Shown here: in pieces, positions 21,941 through 36,336 of the stretch
Position numbering within the stretch: position 1 is the stretch's first letter
Layout: every line of letters begins with the position of its first letter
Assembly (NCBI GenBank): GCA_037179385.1
Contig: CM074195.1
Location: 13,553,887 to 13,617,886, forward strand
DNA length: 64,000 nucleotides
Direction of reading: 5' to 3'
Source: Holothuria scabra
Taxonomy: Eukaryota > Echinodermata > Holothuroidea > Aspidochirotida > Holothuriidae
Translations under genes and position numbers: made by a program
The notes under the pieces: model-generated
What the model saw: the letters and a program-made list of their open reading frames with translations, nothing else
What the model was told of the DNA's origin: nothing
The model's database searches: none

Positions 21941-24900
21941 CTTCTTTCTTCCTAGAAAATTTCCCATGCCGACTATGACTCTATTAATTTTTCTGCAAAA
22001 TGTGTGAATGGATTGGAAGAGTCCTTTTGTGTTAATTAAAAGACATGCTACCTAAAACCAACATGGTTTGCTCGAATCGTCCCAATTCTGACCAAATTTC
22101 AGATCCGGAAGATATCTGCAGCCTAAATTAACAGCTTTTTTTTTCTTCATTTGGAAAAGTGTCCGATAACTTTTTTCTGGAGTACGGTATCAGTGTTGTA
22201 CAGGCGGTACCATGGGTACATTATTTTAAAGGTGAAAATGTGGTAATTGCTAAAGGAACTGTGAAGAACTCTTTACTGTGTTAATCAAACGAACATTAAT
22301 TAATTGGAATGGAAAGTATTTTTAACATGTTGAGTTCCTCGAATACAGGTCAACTAGTCAAGCGGTCTCTCTGATAGTAAGCTAAATAGTCTTATGTCCT
22401 TCTTTCCCTTTCTCCGTTTTGCCTATTCTAACTCTTTTCTTAGTTTGCCCACTTTTCAACGCGCTGGTTACTTTGAGTTGATCATCCCTTTGTAAGCCCG
22501 TCTTAGAGGGAGGGGGCGGGGCGGCACGGATTTCCACTTGTCCATCCCGGGAAATACCTCACCTTCTCCACGATAATTCCAAAGTAACTTTGTCCTTCTA
22601 ACTTGTGCCACTGTAGGACGTCACCAGGAGAAGAATGGTAGCTTGAGTCCCAAATTTACTTCTGTCCAGGGCCCAAATTGATAAATTTGACCTTGTGTCT
22701 CTTAGCAGCACAGAAAAGTTTCGGGTTTTCAGATATATTAACTTATGATATGCAGGTACACAACCGACTCAAAGTCAGAAATTTGAAGGCCACTATAAGC
22801 TGATCTTTGATTGCTTTTCTTTTCATTTATGGGTTCTGTAATATCTTGAAAGTAATTCATATAGTTTACACCAATAATACTGGAAGGTTATATAATACGA
22901 TCAAGATATTGTGAAGGATAGCACTCTAAAAAATCCAGAGAGCTTGTCGAGTAAGGTGCTGCCGAGAAAATTAAAGAGATACATAAATTAGGCTGAGACA
23001 GTACCCGAGGACGGTGATATTACGTACAAACACTAAAAACTGTTCACCAAATTGGACCTTAAACACCTGCTCGATTTAACGGTCACTCGGTCCCTTCGTA
23101 AGTATATCATTGATTCTGGCTCACCCTTGTCCCACATACCCTACCTTTACCCACTCTAATCTGCGCATGCATTACACATTAACCCATTTAGGTCGTATTT
23201 GTTTGAAATTAGAAGTCAAAGCAGCACCAGTTAAGACTCTCCTAAAAGTTTTCACTTCAAACTGGGGCGTTCTTGTCTTTTTCTCTTATCGTGCTTCTGG
23301 TAACGGACCAAACCCTAACTCCAATACTCGTGCCTGTGAAAATGTTTACTGACAGACAAAGTGCCTTAAAAATTGATGGGATGTTGATTCTGACTGTGTT
23401 ACTTACAAAATATGATCATTTTTGCATTTGAATATTGCAGACAATGAGTTGAGATACAGACTTTGCAAAATTCAAGGCAATTTGATCAATTTTAGTGCCA
23501 TTTTTATTGTATTACTCCGCTCTGTGAAATGCCGTTTTTGAATAGCTATTAAGGCGGGAAACACTTACAGGTCATTCCAGGCTCTGTAGGTCATAATTTC
23601 AATGGTCATGTAAGGAAATTTGAAAATGCTATGAAAGCCCAGATTGTGAGCTTCGATGAGAGAGATGGCATTTCCTGGTTGAAAATTTCTATTTGGAGAT
23701 AGAGGGCACGGAAGTAGCTCAATTAAGTGTGAGTAATGGGACTTATAATTAGTGGCCCGCTAAAAGAAATTTGGAGTTTTCAGATTTTTTGAAAAGGTGG
23801 CGCTTTGTACTGAAAAAAAAGAAAAAAACAAAATTAAAAACGACCCGCCCCCCCAACAAAAAAAACAACAAAAGATTGAAGACAAGCGTTCAAGGTCTCT
23901 GGCCGGCTATGTGTCCTGTCAACTACAACAGAGAACCAACTCAGGCGCCTCTCTAGTACCCTTCTGAATACAGTGACGCTCAGCGTGCTTTGTATACGAC
24001 AGCAATCTTTCCTCGGGACTCCCATCAAGGGCCGGCGACACATTGGGGAGGAACACTACTCGCCTCCCAGTGCAATCAGAGTAGGACCATGTGTGGACAC
24101 TACCGTCCGGATCGGCGTCAACGTGCCGCGCAGGTTACAGCAGAGGAAGTCTTATATAGCCTGAAAATCTGCATCTATCACACGTTAGGGTGGAATTTTC
24201 AAAGTACAAATTTCAGCCAGATGTAGTGTTGGGAGAAAGTTTATCAAATATTTGTAAACAAATTTTTTAATTATTTTTGCGTGTTTCTTGACAAGATTTC
24301 CCCTACGACTGATGTTTCATCTTAATTTTTCCCATTTTCGCTCCAAATGGAGGCTTATGACATAGAAACGTCACAATCTTTCTGGTTCGTAGGAAATCTG
24401 GAAGTTTATTTATTGTGCGGTACCTGCTGCAGGATAATTTTCATTAAGGACAGCTAAACACACTGAGGTCCAATGTTTCTTTTATACATCTGTCGAGGTT
24501 TGTTTCATTTTATTACTGAAATATTTTCTGGGACCGTGTCTCAGGTCTTCATGATTTGCATTAAAGAGCTGCCTCATTATTTATTAGGGAATATCTTACT
24601 CTTTACTCATTTTTGTAATGATACAAAGAGAGTCGTTCTCAAAAAGTGTTACCGTATCAACTTGTTTAATAAATGTTGAAATGTAATTCTAAATGGGTTA
24701 TTTTGAGAACGACACAGAATTTACAATTGAAACAATTAAAATTAAAAAATCATCCCTATAAGTGAAATAGATCAGGTCATTTTGTGCAGTGCTACAAAAT
24801 CTGGGACAAGATCCATTTTGTGGCGCACGTTTCTTTGCGTACAGCAGGATGAGCACAGCCACTCCAAAGATTTTAAGGTTTTCGCCTCTGGCTCTTTGAC

Positions 24901-25644
24901 GGAGAGTCGGGGAACTTTTGAATAATTATGTTTAACTAGTGTAGCGATCGTAATTTGTAGGTGAATAAGTATTCACAGTATCTTGATTCCTTTGTAAATT
25001 CCTTATCTTTATTTTAATTTTGATGTAAATAGCCTTTGTTCATTTGAATCTGAGGTCAGCTCGGGAGTCGGGGAACTTTTGAAAAAAGCGAACGCCTATC
25101 GGTCTTTTGGTTTCGCCGAACGGCCTGCTGTCCTGAGATCACGTAGTCTTCTGGCTAGAGATCCCGTGTAGTACCGTATCCGTTCTTTTAACAAGCCTAA
25201 AATGGAGTCTCACGTGACAGATTAATGATGTAAATGCTGAGTTGCACAGGAAAAAAAGGTCACAACATTTTATATCTCGGCTCAACTGAGAAAGTCCTAC
25301 GAAGATAGAGTTGGACTGTTAAAATTCATTTTTCATGCGCCTGTTTAAATTATATTTTTGAATTATTCGACTTGGGGTGCACTTTAAAAAGATCAAATGT
25401 ATGCTATATACAGTATTACCACTTTTCGGGCAAATGTTTTAAAAGCATTTGGACATATGACATCACATGTACCTCTCTCACCCGTCCTCCCCGTCATCCT
25501 GCAATTGAAAGCGTCACGATTTTTTTTCTTCTGAACTTTCGCTTGAATATTCACCACTTCGAGCAAAGTGCGGCACGCTAAACCAGGAGTGAGGCTGACA
25601 TTGTTTTCCAAAGGCTTCCTTAAAATGGAGCAAAATTTTGTTAT
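21941..25644 (+). repeat. Macrosatellite unit 6 (full, with insertion)
   Basis: A 3,704-bp unit. It carries a 142-bp insertion at 24923-25064 and then a run of small unit-specific indels continuing into unit 7. Confidence 0.9.
24923..25064. mobile_element. 142-bp insertion with 19-bp flanking repeat
   Basis: Unit 6 alone has this AT-rich sequence. It is bracketed by GAGTCGGGGAACTTTTGAA at 24904-24922 and 25065-25083, a sequence present once at this place in other units. The duplication looks like a target-site duplication. No poly-A tail or inverted ends are evident, so the insertion type is unknown. Confidence 0.6.
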
Positions 25645-28600
25645 CTTCTTTCTTCCTAGAAAATTTCCCCATGACCGATCATGACTCTATTAATTTTTCT
25701 GCAAAATGTGTGGATGGATTGGAAGAGTCCTTTTGTGTTAATTAAAAGACATGCTACCTAAAACCAACATGGTTTGCTCGAATCGTCCCAATTCTGACCA
25801 AATTTCCAGATCCGGAAGATATCTGCAGCCTAAATTAACAGCTTTTTTTTCTTCCATTTGGAAAAGTGTCCGATAACTTTTTTCTGGAGTACGGTATCAG
25901 TGTTGTACAGGCGGTACCATGGGTACATTATTTTAAAGGTGAAAATGTGGTAATTGCTAAAGAACTGTGAAGAACTCTTTACTGTGTTAATCAAACGAAC
26001 ATTAATTAATTGGAATGGAAAGTATTTTTAACATGTTGAGTTCCTCGAATACAGGTCAACTAGTCAAGCGGTCTCTCTGATAGTAAGCTAAATAGTCTTA
26101 TGTCTTTCTTTCCCTTTCTCCGTTTTTGCCTATTCTAACTCTTTCTCTTAGTTTGCCCACTTTTCAACGCGCTGGTTACTTGGTTGATCATCCCTTTGGA
26201 AGCCCGTCTTTAAGGGAGGGAGGGGGGCAGCACGGATTTCCACTTGTCCATCCCGGAAAATACCTCTACCTTCTCGATAATTCCAAAGTAACTTTGTCCT
26301 TCCTTGTGCCATCGTAGGACGTCACCAGGAGAAGAATGGTAGCTTGAGTCCCAAATTTACTTCTGTCCAGGAGCCCAAATTGATAAATTTGACCTTGTGT
26401 CTCTTAGCAGCACAGAAAAGTTTCGGGTTTTCAGATATATTAACTTATGATATGCAGGCCAAAATGTACACAACCGACTCAAAGTCAGAAATTTGAAGGC
26501 CACTATAAAGCTGATCTTTGATTGCTTTTTCTTTTCATTATGGGTTCTGTAATATCTTGAAAGTAATTCATATAGTTTACACCAATAATACTGGAAGGTT
26601 ATATAATACGATCAGGATATTGTGAAGGATAGCACTCTAAAAAATCCAGAGAGCTTGTCGGGTAAGGTGCTGCCGAGAAAATTAAAGAGATACATAAATT
26701 AGGCTGAGACAGTACCCGGGGACGGTGATGTGCATTACGTACAAACACTAAAAACTGTTCACCAAATTGGACCTTAAACACCTGCTCGATTTAACGGTCA
26801 CTCGGTCCCTTCGTAAGTATATCATTGATTCTGGCTCACCCTTGTCCCACGTAATTACCCTACCTTTACCCACTCTAATCTGCGCATGCATTACATGAGC
26901 ATTAACCCATTTAGGTCGTATTTGTTTGAAATTATAGTCAAAGCAGCACCAGTTAAGACTCTCCTAAAAAGTTTCTACTTCAAACTGGGGCGTTCTTGTC
27001 TTTCTCTTATCGTGCTTCTGGTAACGGACCAAACCCTAACTCCAATACTCGTGCCTGTAGAAAATGTTTACTGACAGACAAAGTGCCTTAAAAATTGTGA
27101 TGGGATGTTGATTCTGACTGTGTTACTTACAAAATATGATCATTTTTGCATTTGAATATTGCAGACAATGAGTTGAGATACAGACTTTGCAAAATTCAAG
27201 GCAATTTGATCAATTTTAGTGTCATTTTATTGTATTACTCCGCTCTGTGAAATGCCGTTTTTGAATAGCTATAAGGCGAGGCTTGAAACACATACAGGTC
27301 ATTCCAGGCTCTGTAGGTCATAATTTCAATGGTCATGTAAGAAATTTGAAAATGCTATGAAAGCAGATTGTGAGCTTGATAAAGAGATGGCATTTCCTGG
27401 TTAAAAATTTCTATTTGGAGATAGGGGCACGGAAGTAGCTCAATTAAGTGTGAGTAATGGGACTTATAATTAGTGGCCCCGCTGAAAAGAAATTTTGGAG
27501 TTTTCAGATTTTTTGAAAAGGTGGCGCTTTGTACTGAAAAAAAAGAAAAAAACAAAATTAAAAACAACCCCCTCCCCCCAAAAAAACCAAAAACAAAAAA
27601 AACAACAAAAGATTGAAGCTAAGCGTTCAAGGTCTCTGGCCGGCTATGTGTCCTGTCAACTACAGAAGAGAACCAACTCAGGCGCCTCTGAGTACCCTTC
27701 TGAATACAGTGACGCTCAGCGTGCTTTGTATACGACAGCAATCTTTCCTCAGGACTCCCTCAAGGACGGGCGATACATTGGGAGGAACACTACTCGCCTC
27801 CCGGTGTAGGACCATGTGTGGACACTACCGTCCGGATCGGCGTCAACGTGCCGCGCAGGTTACAGCAGAGGAAGTCTTATATAGCCTGAAAATCTGCATC
27901 TATCACACGTTAGGATGGAATTTTCAAAGTACAAATTTCAGCCAGATGTAGTGTTGGCAAAAAGGAATTATGTTTATCAAATATTTGTAAACAAAATTTT
28001 TAATTATTTGTAATTATTTTTAATTATTTTTGCGTGTTTCTTGACAAGATTTCCCCTACGACTGATGTTTCATCTTAATTTTTCCCATTTTCGCTCCAAA
28101 TGGAGGCTTATGTCATAGAAACGTCACAATCTTTCTGGTTCGTAGGAAATCTGGAAGTTTATTTATTGTGCGGTACCTGCTGCAGGATAATTTTCATTAA
28201 GGACAGCTAAACACACTGAGGTCCAATGTTTCTTTTATACATCTGTCGAGGTTTGTTTCATTTTATTACTGAAATATTTTCTGGGATCTTGTCTCAGGTC
28301 TTCATGATTTGCATTAAAGAGCTGCCTCATTATTTATTAGGGAATATCTTACTCTTTACTCATTTTTGTAATGATACAAAGAGAGTCGTTCTCAAAAAGT
28401 GTTACCGTATCAACTTGTTTAATAAATGTTGAAATGTAATTCTAAATGGGTTATTTTGAGAACGACACAAAATTTACAATTCAAACAATTAAAATTAAAA
28501 AATCATCCCTATAAGTGAAATAGATCAGGTCATTTTGTGCAGTGCTACAAAATCTGGGACAAGATCCGTTTTCTGGCGCACGTTTCTTTGCGTACAGCAG

Positions 28601-29246
28601 GATGAGCACAGCCACTCCAAAGATTTTAAGGTTTTCGCCTCGGGCTCTTTGACGGAGAGTCGGGGAACTTTTGAAAGAAAAAGCGAAAGCCTATCGGTCT
28701 TTTGGTTTCGCCGAACGGCCCTTTGTCTGAGGGTCGGGAGGACTTTAAGTCTTCTGTCTGAGATCACGTGTAGTACCGTATCCGTTCTTTTAACAAGCCT
28801 AAAATCGAGTCTCACGTGACAGATTAATGATGTAAATGTGAGTTGCACAGGAAAAAGGTCACAACATTTTTATATCTCGGCTCAACTGAGAAAGTCCTAC
28901 GAAGATAGGAGTTGGACTGTTAAAATTCATTTTTCATGCAATGTTTAAATTATATTTTTGAATTATTCGACTTGGGGTGCGGTGCACTTTAAAAGATCAA
29001 ATGTAGGCTATATACAGTATTACCACTTTTCGGGCAAATGTTTTAAAGCATTTAGACATATACATCACATGTACCTCTCTCCCCGTCTCCCCGTCATCCT
29101 GCAATTGAAAGCGTCACGATTTTTTTCTTCTGAACTTTCGCTTGAATATTCTACCACTTCGAGCAAAGTGCGGCACGCTAAACCAAGGAGTGAGGCTGAC
29201 ATTGTTTTTCCAGAGGCTTCCTTAAAATGGAGCAAAATTTTGTAAT
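25645..29246 (+). repeat. Macrosatellite unit 7 (full, indel-rich)
   Basis: A 3,602-bp unit. Its left part has private insertions such as CCAAAAT after GATATGCAGG near 26,460 and GTGC in GTGATGTGCATTACG near 26,730. Its right part is clean again. Confidence 0.9.
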
Positions 29247-32200
29247 CTTCTTTCTTCCTAGAAAATTTCCCATGCCGACTATGACTCTATTAATTTTTCT
29301 GCAAAATGTGTGAATGGATTGGAAGAGTCCTTTTGTGTTAATTAAAAGACATGCTACCTAAAACCAACATGGTTTGCTCGAATCGTCCCAATTCTGACCA
29401 AATTTCAGATCCGGAAGATATCTGCAGCCTAAATTAACAGCTTTTTTTTCTTCATTTGGAAAAGTGTCCGATAACTTTTTCTGGAGTACGGTATCAGTGT
29501 TGTACAGGCGGTACCATGGGTACATTATTTTAAAGGTGAAAATGTGGTAATTGCTAAAGGAACTGTGAAGAACTCTTTACTGTGTTAATCAAACGAACAT
29601 TAATTAATTGGAATGGAAAGTATTTTTAACATGTTGAGTTCCTCGAATACAGGTCAACTAGTCAAGCGGTCTCTCTGATAGTAAGCTAAATAGTCTTATG
29701 TCTTTCTTTCCCTTTCTCCGTTTTGCCTATTCTAACTCTTTTCTTAGTTTGCCCACTTTTCAACGCGCTGGTTACTTTGAGTTGATCATCCCTTTGGAAG
29801 CCCGTCTTAGAGGGAGGGGGGGGGGGGGGCACGGATTTCCACTTGTCCATCCCGGAAAAATACCTCACCTTCTCCACGATAATTCCAAAGTAACTTTGTC
29901 CTTCTAACTTGTGCCACTGTAGGACGTCACCAGGAGAAGAATGGTAGCTTGAGTCCCAAATTTACTTCTGTCCAGGGCCCAAATTGATAAATTTGACCTT
30001 GTGTCTCTTAGCAGCACAGAAAAGTTTCGGGTTTTCAGATATATTAACTTATGATATGCAGGTACACAACCGACTCAAAGTCAGAAATTTAAAGGCCACT
30101 ATAAGCTGATCTTTGATTGCTTTTCTTTTCATTTATGGGTTCTGTAATATCTTGAAAGTAATTCATATAGTTTACACCAATAATACTGGAAGGTTATATA
30201 ATACGATCAAGATATTGTGAAGGATAGCACTCTAAAAAATCCAGAGAGCTTGTCGAGTAAGGTGCTGCCGAGAAAATTAAAGAGATACATAAATTAGGCT
30301 GAGACAGTACCCGAGGACGGTGATATTACGTACAAACACTAAAAACTGTTCACCAAATTGGACCTTAAACACCTGCTCGATTTAACGGTCACTCGGTCCC
30401 TTCGTAAGTATATCATTGATTCTGGCTCACCCTTGTCCCACGTACCCTACCTTTACCCACTCTAATCTGCGCATGCATTACACATTAACCCATTTAGGTC
30501 GTATTTGTTTGAAATTAGAAGTCAAAGCAGCACCAGTTAAGACTCTCCTAAAAAGTTTTCACTTCAAACTGGGGCGTTCTTGTCTTTTTCTCTTATCGTG
30601 CTTCTGGTAACGGACCAAACCCTAACTCCAATACTCGTGCCTGTGAAAATGTTTACTGACAGACAAAGTGCCTTAAAAATTGATGGGATGTTGATTCTGA
30701 CTGTGTTACTTACAAAATATGATCATTTTTGCATTTGAATATTGCAGACAATGAGTTGAGATACAGACTTTGCAAAATTCAAGGCAATTTGATCAATTTT
30801 AGTGCCATTTTTATTGTATTACTCCGCTCTGTGAAATGCCGTTTTTGAATAGCTATTAAGGCGGGAAACACTTACAGGTCATTCCAGGCTCTGTAGGTCA
30901 TAATTTCAATGGTCATGTAAGGAAATTTGAAAATGCTATGAAAGCCCAGATTGTGAGCTTCGATGAGAGAGATGGCATTTCCTGGTTGAAAATTTCTATT
31001 TGGAGATAGGGGGCACGGAAGTAGCTCAATTAAGTGTGAGTAATGGGACTTATAATTAGTGGCCCGCTAAAAGAAATTTGGAGTTTTCAGATTTTTTGAA
31101 AAGGTGGCGCTTTGTACTGAAAAAAAAAGAAAAAAACAAAATTAAAAACGACCCCCCCCCCCCCAACAAAAAAAACAACAAAAGATTGAAGACAAGCGTT
31201 CAAGGTCTCTGGCCGGCTATGTGTCCTGTCAACTACAACAGAGAACCAACTCAGGCGCCTCTCTAGTACCCTTCTGAATACAGTGTCAGCGTGCTTTGTA
31301 TACGACAGCAATCTTTCCTCGGGACTCCCCCTCAAGGACCGGCGATACATTGGGGAGGAACACTACTCGCCTCCCAGTGCAATCCGAGTAGGACCATGTG
31401 TGGACACTACCGTCCGGATCGGCGTCAACGTGCCGCGCAGGTTACAGCAGAGGAAGTCTTATATAGCCTGAAAATCTGCATCTATCACACGTTAGGGTGG
31501 AATTTTCAAAGTACAAATTTCAGCCAGATGTAGTGTTGGCAAAAAGGAATTATGTTTATCAAATATTTGTAAACAAAATTTTTAATTATTTTTGCGTGTT
31601 TCTTGACAAGATTTCCCCTACGACTGATGTTTCATCTTAATTTTTCCCATTTTCGCTCCAAATGGAGGCTTATGTCATAGAAACGTCACAATCTTTCTGG
31701 TTCGTAGGAAATCTGGAAGTTTATTTATTGTGCGGTACCTGCTGCAGGATAATTTTCATTAAGGACAGCTAAACACACTGAGGTCCAATGTTTCTTTTAT
31801 ACATCTGTCGAGGTTTGTTTCATTTTATTACTGAAATATTTTCTGGGATCTTGTCTCAGGTCTTCATGATTTGCATTAAAGAGCTGCCTCATTATTTATT
31901 AGGGAATATCTTACTCTTTACTCATTTTTGTAATGATACAAAGAGAGTCGTTCTCAAAAAGTGTTACCGTATCAACTTGTTTAATAAATGTTGAAATGTA
32001 ATTCTAAATGGGTTATTTTGAGAACGACACAAAATTTACAATTCAAACAATTAAAATTAAAAAATCATCCCTATAAGTGAAATAGATCAGGTCATTTTGT
32101 GCAGTGCTACAAAATCTGGGACAAGATCCGTTTTGTGGCGCACGTTTCTTTGCGTACAGCAGGATGAGCACAGCCACTCCAAAGATTTTAAGGTTTTCGC

Positions 32201-32807
32201 CTCGGGCTCTTTGACGGAGAGTCGGGGAACTTTTGAAAGAAAAAGCGAAAGCCTATCGGTCTTTTGGTTTCGCCGAACGGCCCTTTGTCTGAGGGTCGGG
32301 AGGACTTTAAGTCTTCTGTCTGAGATCACGTGTAGTACCGTATCCGTTCTTTTAACAAGCCTAAAATCGAGTCTCACGTGACAGATTAATGATGTAAATG
32401 TGAGTTGCACAGGAAAAAGGTCACAACATTTTATATCTCGGCTCAACTGAGAAAGTCCTACGAAGATAGGAGTTGGACTGTTAAAATTCATTTTTCATGC
32501 AATGTTTAAATTATATTTTTGAATTATTCGACTTGGGGTGCGGTGCACTTTAAAAGATCAAATGTAGGCTATATACAGTATTACCACTTTTCGGGCAAAT
32601 GTTTTAAAGCATTTAGACATATACATCACATGTACCTCTCTCCCCGTCTCCCCGTCATCCTGCAATTGAAAGCGTCACGATTTTTTTCTTCTGAACTTTC
32701 GCTTGAATATTCTACCACTTCGAGCAAAGTGCGGCACGCTAAACCAAGGAGTGAGGCTGACATTGTTTTTCCAGAGGCTTCCTTAAAATGGAGCAAAATT
32801 TTGTAAC
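29247..32807 (+). repeat. Macrosatellite unit 8 (full)
   Basis: A 3,561-bp unit. It has the longest G run of the array, GAGGGA followed by about 14 G near 29,815. Confidence 0.9.
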
Positions 32808-35800
32808 CTTCTTTCTTCCTAGAAAATTTCCCATGCCGACTATGACTCTATTAATTTTTCTGCAAAATGTGTGAATGGATTGGAAGAGTCCTTTTGTGTT
32901 AATTAAAAGACATGCTACCTAAAACCAACATGGTTTGCTCGAATCGTCCCAATTCTGACCAAATTTCAGATCCGGAAGATATCTGCAGCCTAAATTAACA
33001 GCTTTTTTTTTCTTCATTTGGAAAAGTGTCCGATAACTTTTTTCTGGAGTACGGTATCAGTGTTGTACAGGCGGTACCATGGGTACATTATTTTAAAGGT
33101 GAAAATGTGGTAATTGCTAAAGGAACTGTGAAGAACTATTTACTGTGTTAATCAAACGAACATTAATTAATTGGAATGGAAAGTATTTTTAACATGTTGA
33201 GTTCCTCGAATACAGGTCAACTAGTCAAGCGGTCTCTCTGATAGTAAGCTAAATAGTCTTACGTCTTTCTTTCCCTTTCTCCGTTTTACCTATTCTGACT
33301 CTTTTCTTAGTTTGCCCACTTTTCAACGCGCTGGTTACTTTGAGTTGATCATCCCTTTGGAAGCCCGTCTAAGAGGGAGGGGGAACGGATTTCCACTTGT
33401 CCATCCCGGAAAATACCTCACCTTCTCCACGATATTTCCAAAGTAACTTTGTCCTTCTAACTTGTGCCACTGTAGGACGTCACCAGGAGAAGAATGGTAG
33501 CTTGAGTCCCAAATTTACTTCTGTCCAGGGCCCAAATTGATAAATTTGACCTTGTGTCTCTTAGCAGCACAGAAAAGTTTCGGGTTTTCAGATATATTAA
33601 CTTATGATATGCAGGTACACAACCGACTCAAAGTCAGAAATTTAAAGGCCACTATAAGCTGATCTTTGATTGCTTTTCTTTTCATTTATGGGTTCTGTAA
33701 TATCTTGAAAGTAATTCATATGGTTTACACCAATAATACTGGAAGCTTATATAATACGATCAAGATATTGTGAAGGATAGCACTCTAAAAAATCCAGAGA
33801 GCTTGTCGAGTAAGGTGCTGCCGAGAAAATTAAAGAGATACATAAATTAGGCTGAGACAGTACCCGAGGACGGTGATATTACGTACAAACACTAAAAACT
33901 GTTCACCAAATTGGACCTTAAACACCTGCTCGATTTAACGGTCACTCGGTCCCTTCGTAAGTATATCATTGATTCTGGCTCACCCTTGTCCCACGTACCC
34001 TACCTTTACCCACTCTAATCTGCGCATGTATTACACATTAACCCATTTACGTCGTATTTGTTTGAAATTAGAAGTCAAAGCAGCACCAGTTAAGACTCTC
34101 CTAAAAGTTTTCACTTCAAACTGGGGCGTTCTTGTCTTTTTCTCTTATCGTGCTTCTGGTAACGGACCAAACCCTAACTCCAATACTCGTGCCTGTGAAA
34201 ATGTTTACTGACAGACAAAGTGCCTTAAAAATTGATGGGATGTTGATTCTGACTGTGTTACTTACAAAATATGATCATTTTTGCATTTGAATATTGCAGA
34301 CAATGAGTTGAGATACAGACTTTGCAAAATTCAAGGCAATTTGATCAATTTTAGTGCCATTTTTATTGTATTACTCCGCTCTGTGAAATGCCGTTTTTGA
34401 ATAGCTATTAAGGCGGGAAACACATACAGGTCATTCCAGGCTCTGTAGCTCATAATTTCAATGGTCATGTAAGGAAATTTGAAATGCTATGAAAGCCCAG
34501 ATTGTGAGCTTCGATGAGAGAGATGGCATTTCCTGGTTAAAAATTTCTATTTGGAGATAGGGGGCACGGAAGTAGCTCAATTAAGTGTGAGTAATGGGAC
34601 TTATAATTGGAGGCCCGCTAAAAGAAATTTGGAGTTTTCAGATTTTTTGAAAAGGTGGCGCTTTGTACTGAAAAAAAAAGAAAAAACGAAATTAAAAACA
34701 ACACCCCCCCCCCCAAAAAAAACAAAAGATTGAAGCCAAGCGTTCAAGGTCTCTGGCCGGCTATGTGTCCTGTCAACTACAACAGAGAACCAACTCAGGC
34801 GCCTCTCTAGTACCCTTCTGAATACAGTGTCAGCGTGCTTTGTATACGACAGCAATCTTTCCTCGGGACTCCCCTCAAGGACCGGCGATACATTGGGGAG
34901 GAACACTACTCGCCTCCCAGTGCATGTGTGGACACTACCGTCCGGATCGGCGTCAACGTGCCGCGCAGGTTACAGCAGAGGAAGTCTTATATAGCCTGAA
35001 AATCTGCATCTATCACACGTTAGGGTGGAATTTTCAAAGTACAAATTTCAGCCAGATGTAGTGTTGGCAAAAAGGAATTATGTTTATCAAATATTTGTAA
35101 ACAAAATTTTTTAATTATTTTTGCGTGTTTCTTGACAAGATTTCCCCTACGACTGATGTTTCATCTTAATTTTTCCCATTTTCGCTCCAAATGGAGGCTA
35201 ATGTCATAGAAACGTCACAATCTTTCTGGTTCGTAGGAAATCTGGAAGTTTATTTATTGTGCGGTACCTGCTGCAGGATAATTTTCATTAAGGACAGCTA
35301 AACACACTGAGGTCCAATGTTTCTTTTATACATCTGTCGAGGTTTGTTTCATTTTATTACTGAAATATTTTCTGGGATCGTGTCTCAGGTCTTCATGATT
35401 TGCATTAAAGAGTTGCCTCATTATTTATTAGGGAATATCTTACTCTTTACTCATTTTTGTAATGATACAAAGAGAGTCGTTCTCAAAAAGTGTTACCGCA
35501 TCAACTTGTTTAATAAATGTTGAAATGTAATTCTAAATGGGTTATTTTGAGAACGACACAAAATTTACAATTCAAACAATTAAAATTAAAAAATCATCCC
35601 TATAAGTGAAATAGATCAGGTCATTTTGTGCAGTGCTACAAAATCTGGGACAAGATCCGTTTTGTTGCGCACGTTTCTTTGCGTACAGCAGGATGAGCAC
35701 AGCCACTCCAAAGATTTTAAGGTTTTCGCCTCGGGCTCTTTGACGGAGAGTCGGGGAACTTTTGAAAGAAAAAGCGAAAGCCTATCGGTCTTTTGGTTTC

Positions 35801-36336
35801 GCCGAACGGCCCTTTGTCTGAGGGTCGGGAGGACTTTAAGTCTTCTGTCTGAGATCACGTGTAGTACCGTATCCGTTCTTTTAACAAGCCTAAAATCGAG
35901 TCTCACGTGACAGATTAATGATGTAAATGTGAGTTGCACAGGAAAAAGGTCACAACATTTTATATCTCGGCTCAACTGAGAAAGTCCTACGAAGATAGGA
36001 GTTGGACTGTTAAAATTCATTTTTCATGCAATGTTTAAATTATATTTTTGAATTATTCGACTTGGGGTGCGGTGCACTTTAAAAGATCAAATGTAGGCTA
36101 TATACAGTATTACCACTTTTCGGGCAAATGTTTTAAAGCATTTAGACATATACATCACATGTACCTCTCTCCCCGTCTCCCCGTCATCCTGCAATTGAAA
36201 GCGTCACGATTTTTTTCTTCTGAACTTTCGCTTGAATATTCTACCACTTCGAGCAAAGTGCGGCACGCTAAACCAAGGAGTGAGGCTGACATTGTTTTTC
36301 CAGAGGCTTCCTTAAAATGGAGCAAAATTTTGTAAC
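32808..36336 (+). repeat. Macrosatellite unit 9 (full)
   Basis: A 3,529-bp unit. It marks the start of the most homogeneous part of the array. The G run is short (AGAGGGAGGGGGAACGG). Confidence 0.9.

Noticed and set aside
29400..29420. B-box-like GCTCGAATCGTCC in macrosatellite units
   Set aside because: It departs from the B-box consensus and no A box lies at the right spacing, so no tRNA or SINE was called.
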